Source: CAZMNY01 sp964567745 | GTDB lineage: Bacteria > Planctomycetota > Planctomycetia > Pirellulales > Pirellulaceae | Length of the DNA: 55,894 bases | NCBI GenBank assembly: GCA_964567745.1 | Contig: CAZMNY010000051.1 | Location: forward strand, 1-55,894 | Direction of reading: 5' to 3' | Part shown: piece by piece, positions 1 to 8,241 of the stretch | Numbering within the stretch: position 1 is the stretch's first letter | Layout of the letters: every line of letters begins with the position of its first letter | Notes under the pieces: model-generated | What the model was told of the DNA's origin: nothing | The model's database searches: none | The model's input: the letters and a program-made list of their open reading frames with translations, nothing else | Position numbers and translations under genes: made by a program

Positions 1-110
1 GCTGCTGACCCGGCTGCTGCTGTCCCGGTTGCTGTTGCTGACCCGGCTGCTGTTGCTGACCCGGTTGTTGCTGCTGACCCGGCTGCTGTTGCTGTCCTGG
101 TTGCTCGCCT
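1..110 (-). repeat. 18-bp tandem repeat encoding PGQQQQ
   Basis: Six units of about 18 bp (ctgctgttgctgacccgg type) encode PGQQQQ in the C-terminal part of the Gln-rich protein. Units differ at synonymous positions and the array continues past the left edge. It is a coding low-complexity repeat that can change length by slippage. Confidence 0.85.
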
Positions 111-3100
111 GTTTCGCGCCGAATTTCGTTGCGAAGCTGCTCCGACAATTCTCTTAGTTCCGCTTGAGCTCGACGGAGCGCTTGGTCATCGTCGCCGATG
201 ACGCTCTCGGCCGCCTGATCGATATTGTCCTTGAGCGACTGAATCTGATCTCGAGCAATCTTCTCGGTCTGAACGGATTGGTCGAGAAAACCTCGATTGA
301 GCAGTTCGCCCGTGGCTTCAAGGGCTTTGTCGGCCTGGCTCTGTCGCGTCTCGCGAACCGCGTCGTACAACTTCGACGCCAGCAGAGGCTCCGAGGATTC
401 TGCCTCTTGCACCGTCTGCTCCATCTGTTGCAAGAGGTCCTCCATTCGCGTTCGTTGAGCCTCGAGATCCTCTTGCATCTTCTTTCGGTCACCTCGATCG
501 CGCAACGTCTTCTCTCTCGGATCCGCGGCCTCTTTGATCGCCTCCGAAATCTGTTCCTCTCGATCGGCCAAATCGATCGCGTCGCGGCGCAATTCACGCA
601 CGTCTTCTTCAAACTGATTTGACGTCCGCCGTCGAAAATCTTGCCGCAGTTCCTCAAGCTCACGTTCAGCGCGCGATCCGGAAGTGATGGCTTCGGGCAC
701 CATGCCTTTCTCTAACGCTTCCGAACTTCGGCGAATCTGCTCGCGAGTATCCTGCAGTTGCTGTTGTTGTTCGCGAGTCTCTTCCGCATTTTCGGATTGC
801 TGCAAATTGTCCTTAAGCTCATCAGTGTCTCGAAGAATCTCCTCTTGCTGTTCGCGCAATCGCTTCAAACGACGCTGGAGATCCTCCTTTTCTTTTTCAT
901 CCTCAGCCTCTTCAATTGCGGTGAGCAAATCCTTGAGCTGTTTGTTGAGATCCTGCTGGCGTCGAGCGAGTTCGCGAAGCCGATTGAGGGCTTGGCGATT
1001 TTCTTGTTGCTGATCGTCCATCTGCTGCTGTGCTTGGTTCTGCGTCTCGTACCGCTGCTCTTCACTGTCTAGCTCGAGCTGCTGCAATTGTTGCTGCGAG
1101 CGACTGTTTTGCTGCGACGACTGACTGCTTTGTTGCTGCTGTTGTTGTCGCTGCTGCTGCCGCACGACTTCGTGCTCACGAGCTCGTAGTTTGAGTAACT
1201 GCTGGTAAGCCAAACGCTGTGAGTTCAGTGCTTTATTCAGAACGGCGGAGTCTTCGGCGTCCTTGGCGGCTTTCAGTTTCTCAACCGACTCGAACATCGC
1301 GTCTTGAGCTTTGGCCAAATGAGCTTTCGACTCGGCGTCCTCAACCTTTTCAGCCGCCGCGCCGGCTTTTTCAATCGCGTCTTCTTGTGATTCGATCACA
1401 ACGTCGACGTCAGCGGCGAACTTGTCGCTGACCTGATCTTCACGCTCGCGCCGGCGAATGTTCCAAGTCGCATTGACGATGGCCTTCTGCAATTTGACCA
1501 ACTCTTCGGCCTGTTGTTGCGCGCCCTGTTGCTGTTGCTGCTGCTGCTGTTGTTGCTGCTGTTGTTGACTCGCGGACGCGTCGCCCTGGCGAAAGATCTC
1601 TTCGAACGGCCGGACTTCGGCAAAGAACATATCGCTTTCGACTCGCCGCGGGTTTCCGTCGGGGCCGACGTCTTCCGCCCAGAAGAAATAGGAGACGAGC
1701 TGATCGGGCACGACGTTGAGTGTTTCGAATTCGAGCAAGTGCTGAACATCTCGATCCCGCTTGACTTCGCCATCGGCTTGCAGCTCAAGGTCCTTCGGCT
1801 CATCGCCACCGAGCGCGAACGTCAATCCGAATCGAGGCAAGCCAAAATCATCACTCATCTTGGCTTGGAGCTGTAGCTCTTCGATCGGCGAAACTTGCGT
1901 GTCTCGAGACGGGAAAGCCAGTTTCAATTTGGGCGGCTTGTTCTTGACGACCGTTATGACAAACTCCGGCGGCGACCGATTCTCGCGCCCCTTGTCGTCT
2001 TTCAGATGCAACGTCAACCGTTGCGATTGCTTCAGCACCCACGACGCCTCATAAACAAATGCACCGTCTTGGTCGATTTGAGCGAGCGAGACCTTGGAGT
2101 CATCCTCCGACGTCAACTCCGCCTCGCACGGCTTGTTCAAGTGCAGCGATAAAGTAAGTTGCGAGCCTTCAACCGCCGTCACGCGGCGCACATCTTGAAT
2201 CACCTTCGGTTGTTTCCCCGTGTACGACGGGAACGTCAAATTCGCGTCAGCTCGAACAAGTCTCGGGTATTCGAACACAGTCGCTCGAAACGATTTCGAC
2301 TGTCGATCCCCAAACTCGACGTGGTAACGCACCGACTGTCGAAGCGAAGCAACGCGGCCGCCAAACACAGGATCCAAGTGGCTCTTCGACATAGCGAACG
2401 AGCGGACATTGTCTGACGAATCGCTCGAATCGGAATCGTCATCTTCGTTCGAAGAAGCAGTCGCGTCGCCCTTTGGCGCATCGGCTCGATCTGCTTCGGG
2501 AGTGACAACCAGGGTGGCGCCTGCTGGCAGCGGCCCTTCAAACTTGGCCAGAACGAGCAGGCTGGCACCTTTCTCGACTTCGGTGTCACCCGGTTCGACG
2601 GTGACGCTGGTTTCGGTCGATTGACTGGTCGGTTTCAGATTCTCAGCCAATTCGCTGTTGCTGATCAGTGCGGGCGCCTGGGCACCGAACAAGAACGCGA
2701 CGACGGCGACGACGGCGACGACGGCCGTTGTCGAGCAAAGCCAACTCAACCACAATCGTCCTGATGGAACGACGGATTCCCATCGATTGGCGTAAGCGTG
2801 ATGCAGCGCGTCGGTGATGACGGAATCTTGAAGGAAACTGAACCGTCCCTTCCTGTCCGGCTCCTGTTGCAGCGCGGTCAACAGCAACGAGTCCAGGTCC
2901 TTTCGTTCGGACTCGATCCGTTCCGCCACCCAAACCACATTCCGCCCCCATGTTCGACTAATGAGGATGGCCGCGAACGCGACGAACGTGGCGCAGGCGA
3001 GTATGCCGGAGATCCACGCCATCCGCGCTGAGGCGATCAAATGCGGCGCAGCGATCCAGGTCAGGAAAGCGCAAACGGCTAACAACGACCAGCCAGCGGC

Positions 3101-3178
3101 CGTCGCGTTTCGGCGCCAGAGACGACGAAATCGCGCAGCGACCATGTCGATTCGACGCAGGAGTCTGGGATCACTCAT
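1..3178 (-). CDS. Large Gln-rich coiled-coil membrane protein (DUF4175-like), 3' end missing
   Basis: Reading from the ATG at 3178, 1059 codons stay open to the left edge, so the C-terminus lies outside the window. The start overlaps the stop of the upstream VWA gene (ATGA), which fixes it. Residues about 25-70 hold two hydrophobic segments and a third lies near 130-150. A beta-rich periplasmic region follows. From about residue 500 on the protein is coiled-coil, very rich in Gln, Glu and Arg, with poly-Gln runs, and it ends in PGQQQQ repeats. Proteins of this kind close MoxR/DUF58/VWA operons in Planctomycetota; that is family knowledge, and its biochemical role is unknown. It is probably anchored in the inner membrane and works with the VWA and MoxR partners. 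The operon position is well supported, the function is not. Confidence 0.8.
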   Translation of the reverse strand, partial: MSDPRLLRRIDMVAARFRRLWRRNATAAGWSLLAVCAFLTWIAAPHLIASARMAWISGILACATFVAFAAILISRTWGRNVVWVAERIESERKDLDSLLLTALQQEPDRKGRFSFLQDSVITDALHHAYANRWESVVPSGRLWLSWLCSTTAVVAVVAVVAFLFGAQAPALISNSELAENLKPTSQSTETSVTVEPGDTEVEKGASLLVLAKFEGPLPAGATLVVTPEADRADAPKGDATASSNEDDDSDSSDSSDNVRSFAMSKSHLDPVFGGRVASLRQSVRYHVEFGDRQSKSFRATVFEYPRLVRADANLTFPSYTGKQPKVIQDVRRVTAVEGSQLTLSLHLNKPCEAELTSEDDSKVSLAQIDQDGAFVYEASWVLKQSQRLTLHLKDDKGRENRSPPEFVITVVKNKPPKLKLAFPSRDTQVSPIEELQLQAKMSDDFGLPRFGLTFALGGDEPKDLELQADGEVKRDRDVQHLLEFETLNVVPDQLVSYFFWAEDVGPDGNPRRVESDMFFAEVRPFEEIFRQGDASASQQQQQQQQQQQQQQGAQQQAEELVKLQKAIVNATWNIRRREREDQVSDKFAADVDVVIESQEDAIEKAGAAAEKVEDAESKAHLAKAQDAMFESVEKLKAAKDAEDSAVLNKALNSQRLAYQQLLKLRAREHEVVRQQQRQQQQQQSSQSSQQNSRSQQQLQQLELDSEEQRYETQNQAQQQMDDQQQENRQALNRLRELARRQQDLNKQLKDLLTAIEEAEDEKEKEDLQRRLKRLREQQEEILRDTDELKDNLQQSENAEETREQQQQLQDTREQIRRSSEALEKGMVPEAITSGSRAERELEELRQDFRRRTSNQFEEDVRELRRDAIDLADREEQISEAIKEAADPREKTLRDRGDRKKMQEDLEAQRTRMEDLLQQMEQTVQEAESSEPLLASKLYDAVRETRQSQADKALEATGELLNRGFLDQSVQTEKIARDQIQSLKDNIDQAAESVIGDDDQALRRAQAELRELSEQLRNEIRRETGEQPGQQQQPGQQQQPGQQQQPGQQQQPGQQQPGQQ

Positions 3179-5265
3179 GTCGTTAGGCCTTGTTCCACAG
3201 GTCGAGAGTACCAGCCGGACAACCATGACTCGGCTGCAAGCAGCAGCAGCGCGCCGGCGAGAAACCACCGCCAGTAACTCTGCTCAAACTCTAATTCAGT
3301 GTCTTGTTTTTGGCGTTGTCGGTCGAGTTTCTCGGCAACACTTTCGTTGCGCCCAAGACGAACGCCAAACGGCTCAAGGACGCCGGGATCGAGCGCAGCC
3401 GTCGCGCTTTCCCTCGGATTCAAGTTAACGGCGAAGGTCGTTGTGAGTTTGTCTCCAACAAAGCGATAGACACCCGGTTCGTCGGTTGTCGCAAAACGAC
3501 CGTCTTCGCCCAACGCGATCGAATCGCCGGCGGGCGTTTCAACGCGGTCTGCGGCCGACGCGTTGTCCATAGCCGCAACGGCGGCATCGCCAACCGTTAG
3601 CTGCGGGTTCGTCGTCTCGCTTTCACGTCGGTCCAAAAGCCAACTTACGAGAGGCACGAACTTGGTAGACAGGGCCAGTTGACTCTCGCTTGGCGACCAT
3701 CCGCCGGCCAGCAGATACAACTGACCGCCGCCGATCGACTTTTCCAGAATCGCCGGATCTCCGTTATCGAATTTCGCGAGCACCTTGAGCGATTTCGTTT
3801 GGTCGGACCCGAGCGTCAGCCGACGACGTTTCCAAAACCGAATGTTGGTAAAGTCGCTGAACCTTGGGTCGGCGAATGCGGCAAACAGCGGGTGGCGAAA
3901 CTCAATCTGCCCGAGCATCGCATAGTCGCGCTCGACAACGTTCTCGACGGTCAAATCGGGAATCTCCAGCAATGTTCTCAAGCTAGCCGCCGTCGACTTC
4001 TCCTGGAGGACGACCAGAGCGCGTTCGCCGGAGCTGATGTACGCTTTGAGCTGGGCCGTTTGCGAGTCGCTCAGATCGGCGCCAATGACCACGGAGTCGG
4101 GCGGGTCCTCTTGATCGAAGACGAGAGGTTCGCTGGGAGCTCGAAGGTCGAACTCGATCTTTCGGAACGGTCCGTCGGCGAACGCTCGTTGCAAGTAATA
4201 GATAAGTCCGTTGGCGTCGTCGGCCTTGTCGCCGCCGATGTACACAACTCGCAGCGTGCGCTGCAGTGGCGCGGTGGCGAAAAATTGGTTATCAAATTCG
4301 GCATCATCGCCAAGCAAAGTCAGCCGGTTTACCTCGGCTTCCGGCGGCCGTTCGAGCCGGACAACGCGAGTTTGTCCTGGAGGCGCGTAAACACTGGTCG
4401 CTTCTCCGACCTGCGCATCCGAACTCGTTCGCCACACCAAACGAAACTCTTCTTTCTGTGAATCCGAGTCGTTGCTGACTCGCACGCGCACGCTCGACGG
4501 GTCGGCGTCGTCTTCCGCCGGAAGGATTCGCAGAGTCGCGTTGGTCGGCTTCTCGGGATCGACGAGTTGCACGGTCACCGACACGCCCTTGGGCCATTCG
4601 TACGATTGCAACGCGTCGAGATTGGATCCTTCCTGGAAGTCGCTAACCAAAACGATGTCAAGCAATTCATCGGTACGATCTTTGTCCTTGGCGGCGTCCA
4701 GCAAATCTGCTGCGGCCGCCAACCCCGCGCCAAGATTGGAATCGCGCCAGGAAGGCGATAGGCCAAGCATGGCTTGTTTCGCAACACCCGCGCTCTGGGT
4801 TCGCTTCCTCGACGAGGCCCCCTTCTCGGGGAACGAACTGATGATTTCCGGCGTGTCATCAAACGAGATCAGGGCCACCTGATCTTGAGGTCTCAGCGCG
4901 TCTAGTCGCTGGTCAATCTCTTTGCGCGCCTTGTCCCACAAGCCAGTTCGCCGCATGCTAGCGCTCGTGTCGACAAGAATCACAACACGATTTCCCGCAG
5001 TGCGCGACAGGTCCATCATCGCAGCGATCCGTTGGAATGGCCGAGCAAAAGCGAGTGCGATGCAGATGACAGCGAGTGCGCGAAGCAACAAGAGCAAGAG
5101 ATGATCGAGACGGCTGCGTCGGGTCAATCGAGGTCGAGCCGGTGAAAGGAACATCAGGGAGCCAAACAGCTGTTGGCCCCGCGGCGTTTTTCGCAGCAGG
5201 TGAAAAGCGAGCGGAAGACCGACCGCTAACAGACCAAATAGATAGAGCGGGAAGAGTACGCTCAT
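3175..5265 (-). CDS. BatA / von Willebrand factor A domain membrane protein
   Basis: A 696-residue protein. Residues 1-85 form a BatA-type N-terminus with two hydrophobic helices (one starts SVLFPLYLFGLLAVGLPLAF). A VWA domain follows with an intact MIDAS motif, DTSAS, near residue 97. A long periplasmic part leads to a C-terminal membrane helix near residue 670 (WFLAGALLLLAAESWLSGWY). In this family the VWA domain binds metal and partner proteins and is thought to be remodelled by the MoxR ATPase. It overlaps the DUF58 gene by 4 bp upstream and the Gln-rich gene by 4 bp downstream, so the three are almost certainly co-translated. The Bat label is by architecture only. Confidence 0.88.
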   Translation of the reverse strand: MSVLFPLYLFGLLAVGLPLAFHLLRKTPRGQQLFGSLMFLSPARPRLTRRSRLDHLLLLLLRALAVICIALAFARPFQRIAAMMDLSRTAGNRVVILVDTSASMRRTGLWDKARKEIDQRLDALRPQDQVALISFDDTPEIISSFPEKGASSRKRTQSAGVAKQAMLGLSPSWRDSNLGAGLAAAADLLDAAKDKDRTDELLDIVLVSDFQEGSNLDALQSYEWPKGVSVTVQLVDPEKPTNATLRILPAEDDADPSSVRVRVSNDSDSQKEEFRLVWRTSSDAQVGEATSVYAPPGQTRVVRLERPPEAEVNRLTLLGDDAEFDNQFFATAPLQRTLRVVYIGGDKADDANGLIYYLQRAFADGPFRKIEFDLRAPSEPLVFDQEDPPDSVVIGADLSDSQTAQLKAYISSGERALVVLQEKSTAASLRTLLEIPDLTVENVVERDYAMLGQIEFRHPLFAAFADPRFSDFTNIRFWKRRRLTLGSDQTKSLKVLAKFDNGDPAILEKSIGGGQLYLLAGGWSPSESQLALSTKFVPLVSWLLDRRESETTNPQLTVGDAAVAAMDNASAADRVETPAGDSIALGEDGRFATTDEPGVYRFVGDKLTTTFAVNLNPRESATAALDPGVLEPFGVRLGRNESVAEKLDRQRQKQDTELEFEQSYWRWFLAGALLLLAAESWLSGWYSRPVEQGLTT

Positions 5266-6230
5266 TGCACGCCTCCCGATCGCATCTGCCCGCGTCTCTG
5301 GACTTGCCGCCCTTTGCCCTGCCGTGTCGTCAAGAACTCATGCAAAAATACATCGACTGCGTCGTCTGTATGCAACGTGATCAGATCAGCGCCGACGGCG
5401 CCCGCGAGATCCGCAAGCCGATCACTGTGTTCGTTGAACCTCTGCAGGTACGTTTCTCGAACCGCGTTCGGGTCGACATACAACTGTCGGTTGTTCTCCA
5501 AGTCGAGAAACATCGTCGGGTCATCGAATTCAAATGTCGATTCAGCTCGATCTAAAACCCGCATCAAAATGACGTCATGACCGTGCATTCTAAGTTGTCG
5601 CAGAGGTCGGTCGATCGCTTCAATGGGCGTCAAGAAATCGGTCAGCAACACGACCATTCCGCGTTTCGAAACCGTAAGAGCGAGCTGCTCAAGCGGCGCG
5701 GCTAAATCGGTGTGGGCGCCGCCCGAGCTGGACTCCAATGCGGACAGCAGCCGATGGAGTTGGCCCGATCGATATCGCGGCGGAATCACATGGCGAATCT
5801 CTTCATCAAAAATCGACAGGCCAACCGCGTCCCTTTGTGTGATTAAGAAGTAGCTAATCGTCGCCGCGATTGTGCGCACATAATCGGCTTTGGTAATCTC
5901 ACCCGAACCGAAATCCATCGAACGACTCAAGTCGACAAGAAGGTGGCACCGCAGATTCGTCTCGTCTTCGAATCGCTTGATGTAGTAGCGATCCGACCTG
6001 GCGTAGAGTCGCCAATCGAGATACCGCAGATCGTCGCCCGGCGAGTATTCTCGGTACTCGCTGAACTCTACGGAAAACCCATGGAACGGACTGCGGTGAA
6101 GCCCGCTCATGAATCCCTCCATGACCGCTTTCGCGCGCAATTCCAAGTTCTTGATTCGCATCAGCGCAGACTGATCAATCATCAACGACTTGGTCGTGGC
6201 GGCGTGCGAATTGTCAGATGATTCCGGCAT
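5262..6230 (-). CDS. DUF58 domain protein
   Basis: A 322-residue soluble protein. The DUF58 signature is clear: a SPFHGFSVEFSEYREYSPGDD stretch near residues 46-66, then LDWRLYARSDRYYIKRFEDE, then a VWA-like fold whose MIDAS core reads DLSRSM near residue 101. DUF58 proteins are regularly encoded directly after MoxR ATPases and are thought to act with them in assembling or regulating envelope complexes. The stop overlaps the next start by 4 bp, and the MoxR gene ends 57 bp upstream. Nothing looks broken. The family call is firm; the substrate is unknown. Confidence 0.92.
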   Translation of the reverse strand: MPESSDNSHAATTKSLMIDQSALMRIKNLELRAKAVMEGFMSGLHRSPFHGFSVEFSEYREYSPGDDLRYLDWRLYARSDRYYIKRFEDETNLRCHLLVDLSRSMDFGSGEITKADYVRTIAATISYFLITQRDAVGLSIFDEEIRHVIPPRYRSGQLHRLLSALESSSGGAHTDLAAPLEQLALTVSKRGMVVLLTDFLTPIEAIDRPLRQLRMHGHDVILMRVLDRAESTFEFDDPTMFLDLENNRQLYVDPNAVRETYLQRFNEHSDRLADLAGAVGADLITLHTDDAVDVFLHEFLTTRQGKGRQVQRRGQMRSGGVQ

Positions 6231-6287
6231 CGGAGAGCCATTGGGGTCTTGTCACCGAGTTACTCGTCAAGGCTTTGACAGGAGCGG

Positions 6288-7295
6288 TTATTCGATAGGC
6301 GGCGGCACGTGATCGATAAGCTGATCGATGACTTTTTCGACAGTGACGCCTTCGGCTTCCGCGCGATAGCCGACCAACACGCGGTGCCTGAGCGTGCAAT
6401 GGGCGAGCGCTCGAATATCCTCGGGCCCGACATGGTTTCGGCCCCCCAGTAGTGCTCGAGCTTTCGCGCCGAGCACGAGACATTGTGCGGCTCTCAAGCC
6501 GGCGCCCCAGCTGACCCATCGCTCCACGAACTCGGGAGCTTCCGTTGTCGCCGGTCGACTCGCCGCGGCCAAACGAACGGCGTACCGCACCAGCTCTTCG
6601 GCAACTGGCACCTGGCGAACAATTTCATGAAAGGCGCTCACATCTTCGCCGCTAAAGAGCGATGAGATCCGCTCCGGTTTCTTCGAGGTCGTCGACTGCA
6701 CTACCGCGACTTCATCATCCTCGGGCAGATAATCGATGAGCACGTTGAACATGAATCGGTCGAGTTGAGCTTCGGGAAGAGGATAGGTGCCTTCCATTTC
6801 GATCGGGTTTTGAGTCGCGAGCACGAAGAACGGTTCGTCCAACGTGTAGCGAACACCGGCCGCCGTGACTTGATGCTCTTGCATCGCCTCGAGCAACGCG
6901 GCTTGCGTTTTCGGCGGAGTTCGATTGATCTCGTCGGCGAGCAACACGTTGGCGAACACGGGGCCTTTGACAAAGTGCATTCGTCGCTCGCCGTCTTCCG
7001 ACTCCTCCAGAATCTCCGTGCCGGTGATGTCAGCCGGCATCAGGTCCGGCGTAAACTGAATCCGTTGAAACTGCAGTTCAAAAATCTGCGCAATCGATCG
7101 AACCAAAAGTGTTTTGGCCAAGCCCGGCGCGCCGGTGATCAGGCAATGACCGCCCGAAAACAAGCAGATCAACAACTGTTCGATCACATCCTTCTGGCCG
7201 ATGATGACTTTCGACAGTTCAGAATCAATCTGATCGCGGCTGTTGCGAATCCGCTCAACCACCTGTTGTTGCACTTCATAGGAATCAATGCTCAC
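6288..7295 (-). CDS. MoxR-family AAA+ ATPase
   Basis: A 335-residue AAA+ ATPase. Walker A is GAPGLAKT (residues 55-62), Walker B is NVLLADEINR (116-125), sensor 1 lies in the TQNP stretch (161-164), and the MoxR-specific EAMQEHQVT follows Walker B. The C-terminal lid domain is present, so the length is normal. MoxR proteins act as chaperone-like ATPases on VWA-containing clients; the DUF58 and VWA genes directly downstream are the likely clients. It starts 79 bp after the DUF4159 stop, probably in the same transcript. Confidence in the family is high. Confidence 0.95.
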   Translation of the reverse strand: MSIDSYEVQQQVVERIRNSRDQIDSELSKVIIGQKDVIEQLLICLFSGGHCLITGAPGLAKTLLVRSIAQIFELQFQRIQFTPDLMPADITGTEILEESEDGERRMHFVKGPVFANVLLADEINRTPPKTQAALLEAMQEHQVTAAGVRYTLDEPFFVLATQNPIEMEGTYPLPEAQLDRFMFNVLIDYLPEDDEVAVVQSTTSKKPERISSLFSGEDVSAFHEIVRQVPVAEELVRYAVRLAAASRPATTEAPEFVERWVSWGAGLRAAQCLVLGAKARALLGGRNHVGPEDIRALAHCTLRHRVLVGYRAEAEGVTVEKVIDQLIDHVPPPIE

Positions 7296-7374
7296 AGTCT
7301 CTCTCCACTGTCGGTCAATTGTCGTTTCTTGCGGCGCGACGATTCTGTTACGGTCGAGTCGTGCGAATCTTGTC

Positions 7375-8241
7375 TCAATGCGTCATGGCGTACGTAACAA
7401 TATTAATGCCTAGCGGGTAAGCGTATTTTTCCGAGAACTCATGGAAGTACCATTCGCTCAACCCCTCCCGCTCCCAACCGTCGCCCAAGTCGGTGTTATG
7501 GCAGACGATTGCCATCATGCGGCCGTTGTCGTCAAAGATGCCTTGATAATGAACTTCTTCCGTGCCCGGCCGCTCCCAAGTGATTCCGTATTCGCGACCG
7601 TATAGGGCCGCGTTGATCGACGGAATCTGCGGTTTCTTCTTGAGGTCGTAAACGCAGTGGAAGATCTCGTGCTCCAAGGGCAGTTCTTGCAGATTCTTGT
7701 TTGGAAAGACTCGCTTGAGCTCGTCGGCAAAGTTGTCGTACTCGTCGTCAGACCAAAAATCGTCAACCATCATGAACCCGCCGTTCAGTAGATAGTGACG
7801 GAGCGATTTAACTTCGTCGTCGCTGAGAATCATTCGGCCCGGTTCGCAAACATAAATGAACGGGTAGTCGAAGAGCTCTTCGTCTGTGAGTTCCAACACG
7901 ATCGGTTCGGGATTCACTTTGAGCGACGTCAGCTGCTGCAAGCGAAACGAAAAATTCAAATCGCTGTCGGGACGATCGGTCGACCACTTGCCGCGGCGCC
8001 AGTTGTCGTACTGAGATGTGTAGCGGACTCGCACAAATGTAAACACATCTTTCGAAAACTCTTTGTTCATCTCCCAGTCCGGAACGCCTCGCCGGTCTTG
8101 GATCGAGAAATCGTCGTTCTCCATTCGACGGCCGGAGCGGCGCCCTTGAAACTGAGCCGCGCACACGCCGACAACAACGACGCCAGCCAATGCAAGCAGC
8201 GAGATCAACGCGCGGCGTCGGTAGCCGGTAACAGGTTTCAT
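7375..8241 (-). CDS. DUF4159 domain protein
   Basis: A 288-residue protein with an N-terminal hydrophobic segment at about residues 9-30, probably a signal anchor. The rest fits DUF4159, a flavodoxin/glutamine-amidotransferase-like fold: YPFIYVCEPGRMILSDDEV is followed by LRHYLLNGGFMMVDDFW, then PLEHEIFHCVYDL. It overlaps the end of the TPR gene by 4 bp (8238-8241). DUF4159 genes commonly travel with MoxR/DUF58/VWA genes. The biochemical role is unknown; an envelope location is inferred from the N-terminal helix. Confidence 0.87.
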   Translation of the reverse strand: MKPVTGYRRRALISLLALAGVVVVGVCAAQFQGRRSGRRMENDDFSIQDRRGVPDWEMNKEFSKDVFTFVRVRYTSQYDNWRRGKWSTDRPDSDLNFSFRLQQLTSLKVNPEPIVLELTDEELFDYPFIYVCEPGRMILSDDEVKSLRHYLLNGGFMMVDDFWSDDEYDNFADELKRVFPNKNLQELPLEHEIFHCVYDLKKKPQIPSINAALYGREYGITWERPGTEEVHYQGIFDDNGRMMAIVCHNTDLGDGWEREGLSEWYFHEFSEKYAYPLGINIVTYAMTH